NCBI GenBank assembly: GCA_021162785.1
Contig: JAGGYA010000021.1
Location: 1 to 47,399 of the forward strand
Direction: 5' to 3'
Source of the DNA: Candidatus Calescibacteriota bacterium
GTDB taxonomy: Bacteria > CAIJMQ01 > JAADFP01
DNA: 47,399 bases
Part shown: positions 8,102-19,123 of the stretch, piece by piece
Numbering within the stretch: the first letter of the stretch is position 1
Layout: the number at the start of each line of letters is the position of its first letter
The notes under the pieces: generated by a model
Databases searched by the model: none
What the model was told of the DNA's origin: nothing
What the model saw: the letters and a program-made list of their open reading frames with translations, nothing else
Translations under genes and position numbers: made by a program

Positions 8102-8924
8102 TGAAATTATAGATAAAAAGGAACTTGCGGAAGGTATTAAGTCTTTTTTAGTTTATACTCCCTGGATAGCCCGAAAAGCTCAGCCAGGTCAATTTGTAAT
8201 TCTTCGGTTACATGATAAGGGAGAAAGATTCCCTCTTACCCTTTGTGATTGGGATGGGGAGAAGGGGTGGATAAGGTTAGTGGTGCAGGAGGTAGGAAAA
8301 AGCACACGAGAATTAGGGAAGATGGAAAGAGGAGATTGTATTAAAGATATTTTAGGCCCCTTAGGTAAACCTGCTCACATAGACCTTTTTGGAAAAGTTA
8401 TTTGTGTAGCAGGTGGAGTGGGGGCAGCCGAAGTATACCCTTTAGCCAAATCTTTTAAAGAAAGAGGAAACCAAGTCATATGTATAATTGGTTTTCGTTC
8501 CCAGCATCAGTTAGTTCTGGAAGAAGAACTCTCTAAGGTGGTGGATAAATTGGTTATAACCACTGAAGATGGATCCAAAGGGGAAAAGGGTTTGGTCACT
8601 GATCCATTAAAAAGGTTACTTGAGGAAGGAGCGGATTTGGTCTATGCAGTAGGACCAGTAGTGATGATGAAAGCAGTTTCTGAACTTACTCGGAAATTTA
8701 ATGTTACTACAAAGGTATCTTTAAACCCTATAATGGTAGATGGCACAGGAATGTGTGGGTGTTGCAGAGTAAGAGTAGGTGGGGAAGTGAAATTTTGCTG
8801 TGTTGAAGGCCCAGAGTTTGATGGACATCTGGTAGATTTTGAAGAATTAATGATTAGAAATGCTCGGTTCAAGGAGGAAGAAAGAGTATCTCTGGAGAGA
8901 TTTTTGAAGAGTGAGAGGGGGTGA
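8091..8924 (+). CDS. nfnA: NfnA-type ferredoxin-NADP+ reductase subunit alpha
   Basis: This 277-residue FAD/NAD-binding protein of the PyrK/NfnA family has an FAD motif near RFPLTLCDWD, an NAD-binding VAGGVGAAEVYPLA, and a C-terminal [2Fe-2S] domain. The cluster region reads VDGTGMCGCCRV (residues 216-227) and KFCC (234-237). NfnA clusters are held by three cysteines and one aspartate, so D217, C222, C225 and C236 or C237 are likely ligands. Two extra cysteines (C224 and one of C236/C237) replace residues usually Gly or Ala. With NfnB it would form an electron-bifurcating NADH-dependent ferredoxin:NADP+ oxidoreductase. Unusually, two other genes lie between the subunit genes. Confidence 0.85.
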   Translation: MQYNEIIDKKELAEGIKSFLVYTPWIARKAQPGQFVILRLHDKGERFPLTLCDWDGEKGWIRLVVQEVGKSTRELGKMERGDCIKDILGPLGKPAHIDLFGKVICVAGGVGAAEVYPLAKSFKERGNQVICIIGFRSQHQLVLEEELSKVVDKLVITTEDGSKGEKGLVTDPLKRLLEEGADLVYAVGPVVMMKAVSELTRKFNVTTKVSLNPIMVDGTGMCGCCRVRVGGEVKFCCVEGPEFDGHLVDFEELMIRNARFKEEERVSLERFLKSERG

Positions 8925-8927
8925 AAA

Positions 8928-9548
8928 ATGGAGAAAGAGACTGCTATGACTCTTTGGGGATTGATCAAAAGTGGTGGTTGGGTAATGGCCATAATTTTTC
9001 TGCTCTCTTTAGCCTCCTTAGGATTGATTATAAAATTCCTTATAATTTTACGGAGTAGAAATCTTAAGGACGAGATTTTTGAAAGAAATCTTATTGATCT
9101 GGCTAAAGAGGGTGATTTGCGTAAAGTAAGTTCTTTATGCAGGAGGAGTACTCATCTTTTCGCTTCCATAATTCTCTCTTCTCTAACAGATGAAGGCGAG
9201 AATTTTAAAAGTAGGTTAGAAGAAGAAGGTAGAAGAGCAATCATTTTACTTCAACAGAGTATAAGATATTTAGCGGATATTGGAGTAATTGCTCCCATGC
9301 TGGGATTATTAGGAACAGTTATAGGGATGATACAGGCATTTCAAGTGGTGGCTTATGAGACAGGAGTAGCTAAACCTGTTATGCTTGCTGCTGGTATATC
9401 CAAAGCATTGGTTACTACAGCAGCAGGATTAATTGTGGGAATTCCTTCCATGGCTTTTTACTTTTATTTCCGGGGCAAGATCAATCAAATAATACCTTAC
9501 TGGGAGAAACTTGGTGAAGAAATTGTGGAGAAATTGGGAAAAAAATAA
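8928..9548 (+). CDS. MotA/TolQ/ExbB proton channel protein
   Basis: This 206-residue inner-membrane protein has three hydrophobic segments (about residues 13-35, 108-130 and 150-175) flanking a cytoplasmic loop, the TolQ/ExbB topology. The family signature is visible as IGVIAPMLGLLGTVIGMI followed by GISKALVTTAAGL, including the conserved threonine-rich third helix. With the following ExbD/TolR-like protein it should make a proton-motive-force-driven motor that energises a TonB or Tol-like system across a periplasm, implying a diderm envelope. It starts 4 bp after nfnA with a GAGAGGGGGTGA ribosome-binding region. Confidence 0.9.
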   Translation: MEKETAMTLWGLIKSGGWVMAIIFLLSLASLGLIIKFLIILRSRNLKDEIFERNLIDLAKEGDLRKVSSLCRRSTHLFASIILSSLTDEGENFKSRLEEEGRRAIILLQQSIRYLADIGVIAPMLGLLGTVIGMIQAFQVVAYETGVAKPVMLAAGISKALVTTAAGLIVGIPSMAFYFYFRGKINQIIPYWEKLGEEIVEKLGKK

Positions 9549-9551
9549 AAG

Positions 9552-11364
<1,813 letters not shown>

Positions 11365-11365
<1 letters not shown>

Positions 11366-11886
11366 TGAAAGGAAAAGGATTTACTTTGATTGAATTAGTT
11401 GTAGTAATTTCTATTGTAACTACCTTAGCTGGAATTCTTCTCCCTGCACTGGTAAGAGCAAGGGAGCAGGGGAGAAGGGCTGTATGCATGAATAATCTAC
11501 ATAATATTGGTATTGCCCTAAGCATGTATCAGGAAGATTTCGATGGTTTCTATCCGGGGAATAATGTAGAGTATGCTCAACTGTATGCAAAAAAATACAT
11601 TGAGACTGCCAAAACTTTCTGGTGTCCTTCGGATATAGATCCTCCTCCTGAAGAAATTACCCCAGAGAATATAAATATAAGTTATAACTTCAGATATGAA
11701 GCGAAATTGATGGATTCCTATCTTCCCGGAATGGGTGGTGCTTCCACAATCTGGGCTGGATGCGACCTCACACCTATTGGGAAGAGGAATCATGGAAAAG
11801 ATGGAGGTAATGTTCTTTTCTTTGATGGTTCAGTAAGATGGCATAGATTTGGCCCGGATGGAAACTACTCTGGAATCATTCGCTAA
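11365..11886 (+). CDS. Type II-like pseudopilin with H-x10-DG C-terminus
   Basis: The protein (173 residues from the ATG) has a prepilin leader MKGKG followed by FTLIELVVV, with the conserved E5, then one long hydrophobic helix and RAREQGRRAVCMNNL. That is the N1-methylation/cleavage motif of class III pseudopilins. The C-terminus carries NHG...NVLFFDGSVRWH, a variant of the H-x9-DG motif with 10 intervening residues. Such proteins are abundant in PVC and related phyla and are probably exported to the surface. The ATG at 11365 shares its A with the nfnB stop; a GTG one codon upstream is possible. No secretion or pilus assembly genes adjoin it. It ends tail to tail with the next gene, overlapping by 4 bp. 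Confidence 0.85.
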
Positions 11887-12419
11887 AGAAGGGATTTAAT
11901 CTTTTCTATTTTTTCCTTAACTTCTTTACCTAAGGAAGTAGTATCTATAGCCTCCATCAATTCCTTTATTTTTTCTTTTTTTTCTTCCTCTTCCTGGATC
12001 TTCTTCCCCAGTTCTTCTAAGAGTGTTGCTAAGCGAGTAACCCTATCCCCTTTTCTCAATCTTATACTCTCAGGAATTTTTCCTCTTTTCATTTCCTCCA
12101 GAATTTTTTCCAGTCGATAAAGGGGACCAGCAACTCTATGGGAATGGAGGAGGGCTAAAGTAGCCAAAAATAGAGTGGAGAGAATTATTATCAGAATGCA
12201 ACCAATAAGCAATAATCTTTCAGTAGTAAGGAGGTACTTCTCCAAAAGTGTGTTTCCTTCAACTAAGAGAAGGAGGGAGGAGGTAGACTGACTGTAAATA
12301 TAAAGAAAAAAAATTGAATAGAACAAACTGAGTACCATACCACTTCCAGCAAGTAAAGCAATAAAATTAAATTGAATAGCAGGATAAACAAAATATCTTC
12401 TTCTTTTCTTCTTTTCCAT
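11883..12419 (-). CDS. HAMP-type two-helix membrane protein
   Basis: This 178-residue protein has two transmembrane helices (about residues 20-42 and 68-92) separated by a short external loop of about 25 residues. A cytoplasmic HRVAGPLYRLEKIL motif follows, the start of a HAMP-like linker found in chemoreceptor-like proteins of deltaproteobacteria and related anaerobes. The tail is a strongly charged coiled coil (roughly 125-178). No kinase, methyl-accepting or cyclase output domain follows, so it may be a truncated receptor or a scaffold. It is the last gene of the long minus-strand operon, 10 bp after the ferredoxin gene. Confidence 0.6.
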   Translation of the reverse strand: MEKKKRRRYFVYPAIQFNFIALLAGSGMVLSLFYSIFFLYIYSQSTSSLLLLVEGNTLLEKYLLTTERLLLIGCILIIILSTLFLATLALLHSHRVAGPLYRLEKILEEMKRGKIPESIRLRKGDRVTRLATLLEELGKKIQEEEEKKEKIKELMEAIDTTSLGKEVKEKIEKIKSLL

Positions 12420-12429
12420 TTACCTCTTT

Positions 12430-12681
12430 TTACACTTTTACCTTTTCCCTGTCAAGAGAGATTTTTCGGTAAATGGTAATGGCTACATCGGGGCAGATGG
12501 TAATGCAATTGAGGCATCCTGTACATTTCTCTTGAAACTTAGCTTCTACTGGATGGTATCCTTTACTATTTCTTCTGGAGGAGATTACAAGAACTCCTTG
12601 AGGACAAAATCCTATACATAATCCACACCCTTTACATTTTTCCTCATCCACTTTGATGATAAAAGAATACTTTGAAGCCAT
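12430..12681 (-). CDS. Dicluster [4Fe-4S] ferredoxin
   Basis: This is an 83-residue bacterial ferredoxin with two C-x2-C-x2-C-x3-C motifs: CKGCGLCIGFCP near residue 15 and CTGCLNCITICP near residue 53. They are separated by an insert of about 25 residues. The pattern resembles the delta subunit of 2-oxoacid:ferredoxin oxidoreductases (KorD/OorD), but no alpha, beta or gamma subunit follows. Here it is probably a soluble electron carrier serving the Fe-S proteins of the operon. Confidence 0.88.
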   Translation of the reverse strand: MASKYSFIIKVDEEKCKGCGLCIGFCPQGVLVISSRRNSKGYHPVEAKFQEKCTGCLNCITICPDVAITIYRKISLDREKVKV

Positions 12682-12685
12682 TTTC

Positions 12686-14386
12686 CTATTCTACCATAAC
12701 CCTTAGGGATCTCCATCGGTTAAAAGCCTGGGCCACCTCAAATCTGCGAGGTAAAGCGAGGTCAGGGGATGGATGGCCAGTGAGAAACTCAAACCCGAAT
12801 TCTTTAATTCTTTTGAGGATTTTTTCTATACCTTCTCTTAAAGGTAATTTTTCGTTTACTAAATTTTGACCGTAATATCTCATAATTTCTCCTATGCATC
12901 TTAACTGGGTTTCTTCAACAATTTGTTCCACATCCGAGACATCAATGACTTCATTTCCAAAAATTATTTCTTTTAGGCCCTTTGTTTTTACCCAATTTTT
13001 AGCTCTTTTTCTGGAATGGAAACTTTCTTTTTTGACTATTCTGGGTTTGATCTCTCCTGCCCATTCTTTCGCTTCATCTTCCCTCTTAGAGGGATAAAAT
13101 GCACATACTTTTTTGGCTTCCAAAGTCAAATCTTCGGGAAGAAAGTCTTTCATTCCAATTACTACATCTGCTACTTCTAAGTAATCTCCACTTCCTCCCA
13201 CCACTAAGAGAGAAGAAATACCCAATTTTTCCCAGAGCATACGTGCTCTATCTACATAAGGAGTTATAGGTTCTCTTTCTTTAGCTATTAATTTTTGCAT
13301 TCGGCTATCTCTTATGAGGAAATTGGTAGCACAGGTATCTTCATCCATTAGAAGTGCAGTGGCTCCCATTTCCAGTGCTTCCATAATGGAAGCTGCTAAG
13401 GAAGTAGATCCAGACGCATTCTCGGTGGAGAAAAATTTAGTATTTTTCCTTTGAGGGAGGTTGGTAATAAAAGGAGAGATGTCCACACCCTCTATATATC
13501 TTCCATCCTCGCTTCTCACCTTTACCGCATGAGGGTCGGTGATAACCCACTCCCTTCCATCACCAGGAATATGGGGATAAATACCTTCCTGGATAGCATT
13601 TAAAAGGGTAGTTTTACCATGGAATCCACCTCCCACTATTAGAATTACTCCTCGTGGAATGCCCATCCCTTCTACTTTTCCATGATGGGGAGTTTCAAAC
13701 TCTACTCTCATAGAGGGAGGTGAATGAAAAGGAATAGCATTTTCTAAAGGTTTTTGATCTACACCTGACCTTCTGGGAAGGATGGAGTTTTCTCCTACAA
13801 AGGAGATAAGGCTCCTTTGAGGTAGTCTTTCTCTTATCCATTCTATGTCTTCCACCAAATTTACAAATTTTTGGATTTGGTAAGTAGAGAGGTTTGAGTA
13901 AAAGAGGGTAGGAGAAACTTTTTTAATTTCCTCCATCATTTCAATACACTCTTTGGAGAGTATCCTTCTCCCTTTTGCTGGTAAACCCATTAAAAACCTT
14001 ACTTCCACATATTCTTCTTCTACTATGCATCCGGACCGCTTTAAAATAACTTGGCCACCACAAAAGATGCGGTAAACTCCGCTTTTCCCACTTCCCCTTT
14101 TCCGGGAAAAGGGAAGAAGACGGTGAGCAAAATTCCTGAGAAGATAGTTTTCTAAAGCCATTTTCCTTATCCAAGTGGAGTAAAGATGAGAAGGGAAACC
14201 TGCTTTTCCCATAAAGACTCTCAGTCTTACCCGTGAAGGGGTGGCAAAAGGATCCCCTTGAACATGGTCAATTAAAAGAATAACCCCATCCCCAATTCTG
14301 TATTTCCCTTCCAGTTGTTTGTAAGCTTTATAGCCTTTCCCTTCTAAGTTTGCGATTTTTTTCTTCAAATCATCAAAGTTTTGCAT
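12686..14386 (-). CDS. Predicted ABC-class ATPase (COG3044 type)
   Basis: This 566-residue cytoplasmic protein resembles the predicted ATPases of the ABC class that lack membrane partners. An N-terminal region with GKGYKAYKQLEG leads to a Walker A-like VGGGFHGKTTLLNAI about 250 residues in. An S-G-S-T-S signature-like segment and a Walker B ALLMDEDTCATNF come after it. The family is widespread and of unknown function. The start is in a 14-bp overlap with the DUF89 gene; no good ribosome-binding site is seen, so translation is likely coupled. The C-terminal 100 residues end in a Pro/Arg-rich segment (HPSPDLALPRRFE). Confidence 0.82.
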   Translation of the reverse strand: MQNFDDLKKKIANLEGKGYKAYKQLEGKYRIGDGVILLIDHVQGDPFATPSRVRLRVFMGKAGFPSHLYSTWIRKMALENYLLRNFAHRLLPFSRKRGSGKSGVYRIFCGGQVILKRSGCIVEEEYVEVRFLMGLPAKGRRILSKECIEMMEEIKKVSPTLFYSNLSTYQIQKFVNLVEDIEWIRERLPQRSLISFVGENSILPRRSGVDQKPLENAIPFHSPPSMRVEFETPHHGKVEGMGIPRGVILIVGGGFHGKTTLLNAIQEGIYPHIPGDGREWVITDPHAVKVRSEDGRYIEGVDISPFITNLPQRKNTKFFSTENASGSTSLAASIMEALEMGATALLMDEDTCATNFLIRDSRMQKLIAKEREPITPYVDRARMLWEKLGISSLLVVGGSGDYLEVADVVIGMKDFLPEDLTLEAKKVCAFYPSKREDEAKEWAGEIKPRIVKKESFHSRKRAKNWVKTKGLKEIIFGNEVIDVSDVEQIVEETQLRCIGEIMRYYGQNLVNEKLPLREGIEKILKRIKEFGFEFLTGHPSPDLALPRRFEVAQAFNRWRSLRVMVE

Positions 14387-15245
14387 GCTTAGAGAATTTA
14401 GAGGATTTTATAAGAACAATATCCCCTACTTCACCTTTTATATCCCTTGCCACTACGGAACACTTAATCTGGAGGAGGAAAAAAAGAGGGGCTTCTACCT
14501 CGCTTAAAGTCTCATAATTCCCCTGACCTTTTGCCAGGATGAGATCCGAAGAGTGGAATATTTCTCTAAATTTTGAAGAAGAGGATTCCAGTAAAACTCC
14601 CGGAGTTTCATCACCCGTAGAGATTATCTCTGCTACTTCATCCATTTTTATCTCTCTTGCTTCCCTTTCCGTCACATCGTTGATCACAGGCTCCCCCCTT
14701 ACCGCAAAATACACCTTTTTCCCTGGAGGGAATTTCCTTATTACCTCACGGTCAAATACTGCCTCACCTGCATTATCACCTATGTAAAGTATGGTTTGGG
14801 CAGATTCTAAATGGGTTAGAAATTGCTGGAATTGAAAATGCTGGAAGGACTTTATCAATGTTCTTCTTAAATGTTGCAGTAATTCCTTTTCTTCCACATT
14901 CCCCTGTTTAATTACAAAATCGATAAAATTACCTGCCCCAGAAAGCTTCATTAAATCTGCCAGATCCATTGAGGGAATATCCAGTTTCTCAATAACCTTC
15001 TCCACAACTAAATTGGATTGAACTTTATATTCCCTTAAAGGATCTTCGATTTGGGTAAATTTTTTAATGGTTTGATAAATTCTTTTTCCCATTTCCGGCG
15101 GTTTTGAAGAAAGGGAAAAGTGGGGTATAAAAGTGGAAATTTCATCTAAAATACGCTTTTGTAGATCCTCGCTTAATTTTAGTAAACGAAAAATATCCAA
15201 AGCCTGTTTGAAAAAGCAGGGTATACATTCAAGATAGGTTCTCAT
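14373..15245 (-). CDS. DUF89 / ARMT1-like metal-dependent protein
   Basis: This 290-residue member of the DUF89 family starts MRTYLECIPCF, with the characteristic C-x2-C at residues 6-9. It shows the metal-site motifs IGDNAGEAVFD, RGEPVINDVT and STGDETPG, followed by LAKGQGNYETLSE. Characterised eukaryotic relatives are Mn/Ni/Co-dependent damage-control phosphatases acting on sugar phosphates; the small prokaryotic Cys-type members are less well studied. It overlaps the ATPase gene by 14 bp, so the two may work together. Assignment is by motif only. Confidence 0.82.
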   Translation of the reverse strand: MRTYLECIPCFFKQALDIFRLLKLSEDLQKRILDEISTFIPHFSLSSKPPEMGKRIYQTIKKFTQIEDPLREYKVQSNLVVEKVIEKLDIPSMDLADLMKLSGAGNFIDFVIKQGNVEEKELLQHLRRTLIKSFQHFQFQQFLTHLESAQTILYIGDNAGEAVFDREVIRKFPPGKKVYFAVRGEPVINDVTEREAREIKMDEVAEIISTGDETPGVLLESSSSKFREIFHSSDLILAKGQGNYETLSEVEAPLFFLLQIKCSVVARDIKGEVGDIVLIKSSKFSKHAKL

Positions 15246-15246
15246 A

Positions 15247-16032
15247 TTAAAATTTTATTTCTGCACCACACCCAAAATTCAAAAAATCATCCCTCCATTT
15301 ATTTTTAAAAAATATGATGGCTTTATCTCCTGTGCAATGGGAGGGACCCACCTTAGCCACTCCTAATCTTTTAAGTTGAGAAACTATTTCTTTTACTTCC
15401 CTTTCCGAAGCGGAAAGAAGATGAAATCCTCCCAGCAACATATAAATATTTTTATGAAAGCGATCCTTAACATATTCCACAATATTAACAATCCCCGGAT
15501 GAGCACACCCGGTAAGAATTACTAAACCTTTATCACAATCCATTACCAATGACTGTTCTTTTATCCCTTTTCCCAATAAGCCTGTTGACCATACCCCATC
15601 CATGATTTTTAAAGGACCACTTACCTTAATTACCTTTTGGGCTAAGGTAGAAACTTTTTCCACAAAACTGGGAGGAGATATAGCGGGTAGATAAACCGTA
15701 ACTTTACCATTCCGTTGAAGGAAAGAAATAAGACCACCAATATGATCCGCATGGAGATGGGTGATAAAGATTACTTTAATATCCTGAGGAGCTATTCCTA
15801 ATTTTTTAAGATTCTGAAGCAGTATTGAACCATCACTACCTGTGTCAAATAAGATTTTGTAAGTATAGCCTTCAATGACACAGGAAATACCCCAATCGGT
15901 AATTAATCCCTTTTTGTAAGGGAGATTATTATAGACAACTATAATACGGTGGGTTTGGGAAAAGAGAAAAAAGGGGAGAAATGAACTCAAAATTATGATT
16001 ATTGCAGTAAAAACCTTCAGTAATTTTCCCAT
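15247..16032 (-). CDS. Exported metallo-beta-lactamase-fold hydrolase
   Basis: This 261-residue protein has a hydrophobic signal-like N-terminus (residues 6-26) before an MBL domain of the MJ0301 type. The metal motif is THLHADHIGG, with further ligand regions at LTGCAHPGI, GGFHLL and SHCTG near the C-terminus. It is a clear paralogue of the next gene upstream but is predicted to be exported or membrane-anchored. Family members include an archaeal pterin-related synthase, but the substrate here is unknown. It sits 1 bp from the paralogue, consistent with a tandem duplication followed by relocalisation. Confidence 0.85.
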   Translation of the reverse strand: MGKLLKVFTAIIIILSSFLPFFLFSQTHRIIVVYNNLPYKKGLITDWGISCVIEGYTYKILFDTGSDGSILLQNLKKLGIAPQDIKVIFITHLHADHIGGLISFLQRNGKVTVYLPAISPPSFVEKVSTLAQKVIKVSGPLKIMDGVWSTGLLGKGIKEQSLVMDCDKGLVILTGCAHPGIVNIVEYVKDRFHKNIYMLLGGFHLLSASEREVKEIVSQLKRLGVAKVGPSHCTGDKAIIFFKNKWRDDFLNFGCGAEIKF

Positions 16033-16749
16033 TTAAAAGGTAAGAGTTGCACCTGCACCCAAGGAGAGGAAGTTTTCTTCGTATGCTTCCTGGAAGGCTT
16101 TTATTGCTTCCCAACCCGTGCAATGAGTGGGACCAACTTTTTCTATACCCAGACTCTTGAATTTCTCGATAATGTAGTCTATCTCGCTTTTCCCTTTGTC
16201 TAAGAGGTGGAATCCTCCAAGCACTGCAAAGATTTTCTCCTGGGGGAAGAATTGTTTTACCCTTTCCAGAATTGCTACTATCCCTGGATGGGAACAGCCC
16301 GTGATGATTATCAATCCTTTCTCCATTTTCACAATTAGGGATTGTTCAGGCATTGCTCCTCCCATATATACTCCCTTAATTAGCCCCGTGGTAAATATGT
16401 TGGGCTGGAGTTCTTTAAATTCATCGTTGATAATATACTTCCCTCCACCTTTTTTAATAATTATTTTAATTTCCTCTCGGAAACTTGAAAGGATATATAC
16501 TTCTTTCCCTGGATATTGGTGAAGAAAACCATAGAGCCCACCCGTATGGTCATAATGGTCATGAGAAATCACAATTTTTTGAATTTTATTAGCATCTACT
16601 CCCATTGTTTTAACATTTTTAACTAAAAGATCACCATCTTCCCCTGTATCAAAAAGAACATCTTCATTTACTAAGCAAGAGAAACCCCACCCCATTTCAA
16701 ATTTGCTCCGGTCCTGGGTGTAATTGTCAAATAAAATTTTTATTTCCAT
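16033..16749 (-). CDS. Cytoplasmic MBL-fold hydrolase (MJ0301-like)
   Basis: This 238-residue metallo-beta-lactamase-fold protein has the ligand motif SHDHYDHTGG, then ITGCSHPGIV, GGFHLLDKG and GPTHCTG, in the same order as its exported neighbour. No signal peptide is present. COG1237-type members of this group are annotated as dihydropterin-related or metal-dependent hydrolases without firm function. It is followed directly by the exported paralogue and lies 2 bp after the radical SAM gene, so it is part of the same transcript. Confidence 0.87.
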   Translation of the reverse strand: MEIKILFDNYTQDRSKFEMGWGFSCLVNEDVLFDTGEDGDLLVKNVKTMGVDANKIQKIVISHDHYDHTGGLYGFLHQYPGKEVYILSSFREEIKIIIKKGGGKYIINDEFKELQPNIFTTGLIKGVYMGGAMPEQSLIVKMEKGLIIITGCSHPGIVAILERVKQFFPQEKIFAVLGGFHLLDKGKSEIDYIIEKFKSLGIEKVGPTHCTGWEAIKAFQEAYEENFLSLGAGATLTF

Positions 16750-16751
16750 TT

Positions 16752-17690
16752 TTAACCTCCCCTCTTTGGAACAAAATAAATTTTGTTGTTAAACAATTTT
16801 TCTGTAATTTTACCTTTTTTTAACAAAATTTCAATATATTTAAGGATCTCCAGCTTATGAATCCCTAAGGAAGCGGAAAGATTATTTAAAGTTGCTGGTC
16901 TTCGCATGAGGAAAGAGAGGATTTCTTCTTCCAGATGAGCCTTAGGAGAAATTTTCCCTCTTTTTCTAAATTCCGAAATGAATTCTGCTTTACTGCCTAA
17001 GAGTTCTTTTATCTTATTGAGCTTATTTTTCTCCGGAACTTTCACCCATTTTTCCGAAGGGGGGCGGGTGGGGACATTTAATTGGACTTTGTCCGGTTTT
17101 ATTTTCTCTATTGCTCTCTTAAGAGATAAAATTTCTTCCGGTGTATCATTTATCCCATCTACTATCATTATTTCAATCCATAACTTCCCTTCATAGATTC
17201 TTCGGAAATTTATTAATCCTTCCACAATTTTTTCTATTTCCAGTTGGGGATGGGGTCGATTGAGTTTTTGAAAAGTTTCTTTATCAACTGTATCCAAGGA
17301 GGGAATCACAAGGTCAGCTCTCTTTAATTCTTCTCTTACCTCAGGAAGAGTAAGTAGAGTTCCATTGGTAAGTATGGCTACTGGATGGCAAGAAATTCTT
17401 TTGATTTCCTCAATCATTCTCCCTATTTCTAAGTGAAGAGTAGGTTCTCCACTTCCAGAGAAAGTTATGAAATCAATCCTTCTTCCCTCGGAAAGCACCT
17501 CTTTTAAATTTTCCATAATTTTTTCCGTGGGTAAGTAAACTCTGCGATTAATAGTTTTGAGAGTAGTCTTACCCAGTTGGCAATATACACAATCTAAGGT
17601 GCAGGTTTTAAAAGGTATGGGGTCTATTCCCAGAGAGAATCCTAATCTCCGTGAAGGAACAGGACCAAAAATATAGTTTAATTCAGCCAT
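16752..17690 (-). CDS. COG0731-type radical SAM protein with winged helix
   Basis: The first 230 of 312 residues form a radical SAM domain with the cluster motif CTLDCVYCQ near residue 29. It is preceded by [16 protein letters not shown], typical of the COG0731 Fe-S oxidoreductases distantly related to the tRNA wyosine enzyme TYW1. The SAM-binding GSGEPTLH is also visible. The C-terminal ~70 residues ([15 protein letters not shown] onward) look like a winged helix. The substrate is unknown. The 5' end overlaps the Mrp gene by 13 bp. Confidence 0.85.
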   Translation of the reverse strand: MAELNYIFGPVPSRRLGFSLGIDPIPFKTCTLDCVYCQLGKTTLKTINRRVYLPTEKIMENLKEVLSEGRRIDFITFSGSGEPTLHLEIGRMIEEIKRISCHPVAILTNGTLLTLPEVREELKRADLVIPSLDTVDKETFQKLNRPHPQLEIEKIVEGLINFRRIYEGKLWIEIMIVDGINDTPEEILSLKRAIEKIKPDKVQLNVPTRPPSEKWVKVPEKNKLNKIKELLGSKAEFISEFRKRGKISPKAHLEEEILSFLMRRPATLNNLSASLGIHKLEILKYIEILLKKGKITEKLFNNKIYFVPKRGG

Positions 17691-18511
17691 TCCTCAACTC
17701 TTTTAATAATCTCTATCATCTTTTCCTTTACTCTTCCTTCTCTTAGAATTACTGGTATACCTTCATCACCACACTCTACAACCGAAACATCCAATGGGAG
17801 ATAGCCTAAGAACTCAATTCCCAGTTCTTTTGCAGACCTTTCTCCGCCTCCCTTTTTGAAGAGATATATTTCCTTCCCACAATGAGGACAGATAAACCCA
17901 CGCATATTTTCTATCAAGCCTATCTTTTTCACTCCCAATTCCCGGGCAAACCTTACTGCTTTACGGGAATCTAATAGTGCTACATCTTGAGGAGTGGTTA
18001 CAACAATGGCAATATCAGTTTGAGGGATTAACTGGAGAATGCTTAAAGGTTCATCGCCTGTACCGGGAGGGGAGTCCACCACTAAGAAGTCAAGTTCCCC
18101 CCATTCCACATCTGCTAAGAATTGTCTTATTACACTTGCTTTTAATGGCCCTCTCCAAATCACTGGAGTATCTTTTCCTTGTAATAAGAAAGCCATACTA
18201 ATTACTTTTAATCCCTTATTCCACTCAGGGGGTATGATTCTTCCCCCCTCCATGATCAGTTTTTCCCTCTCCATTCCCAGCATTTTGGGGACATTGGGAC
18301 CGTGAATATCCACATCTAAAATGCCCGTCTTGTATCCTTCTTTTTGTAAAGCTACACTAAGGTTTACTGCTACGGTAGTTTTCCCAACCCCTCCTTTCCC
18401 ACTAAGCACTAAAATTTTATATTTAACCTTCTTCATATTCTCTTTAATCCTCTGATTTTGTTCTTGAATCATTTTCATTTTTTCTTCTGGAGAAAGTCTA
18501 TTCCCTTTCAT
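17678..18511 (-). CDS. Mrp/NBP35-type Fe-S carrier ATPase
   Basis: This 277-residue P-loop ATPase has the deviant Walker [11 protein letters not shown] near residue 36, [20 protein letters not shown] and, near the C-terminus, [14 protein letters not shown] with the CPHC Fe-S-binding pair. Mrp/ApbC/NBP35 proteins bind and transfer [4Fe-4S] clusters. The ATG at 18511 is chosen because it overlaps the DUF169 stop (ATGA) and has GGAGGGG six bases upstream; the longer frame to 18586 lacks such a site. An Mrp-like ATPase next to MinD-ferredoxin ATPases recurs in the orange-protein loci of sulfate reducers. Confidence 0.9.
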   Translation of the reverse strand: MKGNRLSPEEKMKMIQEQNQRIKENMKKVKYKILVLSGKGGVGKTTVAVNLSVALQKEGYKTGILDVDIHGPNVPKMLGMEREKLIMEGGRIIPPEWNKGLKVISMAFLLQGKDTPVIWRGPLKASVIRQFLADVEWGELDFLVVDSPPGTGDEPLSILQLIPQTDIAIVVTTPQDVALLDSRKAVRFARELGVKKIGLIENMRGFICPHCGKEIYLFKKGGGERSAKELGIEFLGYLPLDVSVVECGDEGIPVILREGRVKEKMIEIIKRVEEWLN

Positions 18512-19122
18512 TTTTTCCCCTCCAAAAGCTTTTTCGCTAAAGGATGTGGGACACCTACCACGAAGGTCTCTCGAGGAATATTGCATTTCTGTCTGGAAAC
18601 TTCACAAGTTAAGGCTATAGTTATATTTTTCTTTATGAAACTTCCCACTGTAACTTCACCACAGACCCCTAATATTCCGGTAAGAGAAATTTTTAATCTT
18701 TCTCCAGTAATTGTGTGGTAATCCCAGATTAGTTTCCCCAATTGAGAAGGTGGTAAATGGGAAAGATAAATATCTGCCTCATTTTCCATTTCCAAACCAA
18801 TATATTGATATCCCGGTGGGAGTTGGGGTATTGCTGAAATTAGAGAGAAAAATTTTTCTTTATTAACTCCTTTACCTGCTTTCTGACAATTTCTGTAAAC
18901 TTCTTCACGGTTCCCTTCTCTAAGAAATACAAATCTTTCTCCAGGATGAGTGACCTGCCTTAAATCAATTATTATTGGACCAATAACTTTTGCCTGATTT
19001 AATGCCTCACAGAAATTTAGATTTTTTAAAGCATTTTGATGATGGGGAGGTATTTCGTGGTAAAAGTTTATTTTGATCCAAGGCCCCCGATAGTGGCATT
19101 CTAATCTTTTAACCATTTCCAT
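18508..19122 (-). CDS. DUF169-like protein
   Basis: This 204-residue soluble protein has [10 protein letters not shown] near residue 36 and a central [10 protein letters not shown]. The later [15 protein letters not shown], and a following cysteine in [11 protein letters not shown], correspond to the cysteine-containing motifs of the DUF169 family. That family has no established activity and is frequent in methanogens and anaerobic bacteria. Several cysteines suggest metal or redox chemistry, but this is inference. It lies between a MinD-ferredoxin ATPase (1-bp gap) and the Mrp gene (4-bp overlap). Confidence 0.65.
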   Translation of the reverse strand: MEMVKRLECHYRGPWIKINFYHEIPPHHQNALKNLNFCEALNQAKVIGPIIIDLRQVTHPGERFVFLREGNREEVYRNCQKAGKGVNKEKFFSLISAIPQLPPGYQYIGLEMENEADIYLSHLPPSQLGKLIWDYHTITGERLKISLTGILGVCGEVTVGSFIKKNITIALTCEVSRQKCNIPRETFVVGVPHPLAKKLLEGKK

Positions 19123-19123
19123 T

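Noticed and set aside
18512-18586. Longer start for the Mrp ATPase
   Set aside because: The 25-residue extension has no ribosome-binding site; ATG 18511 has GGAGGGG and a 4-bp overlap.
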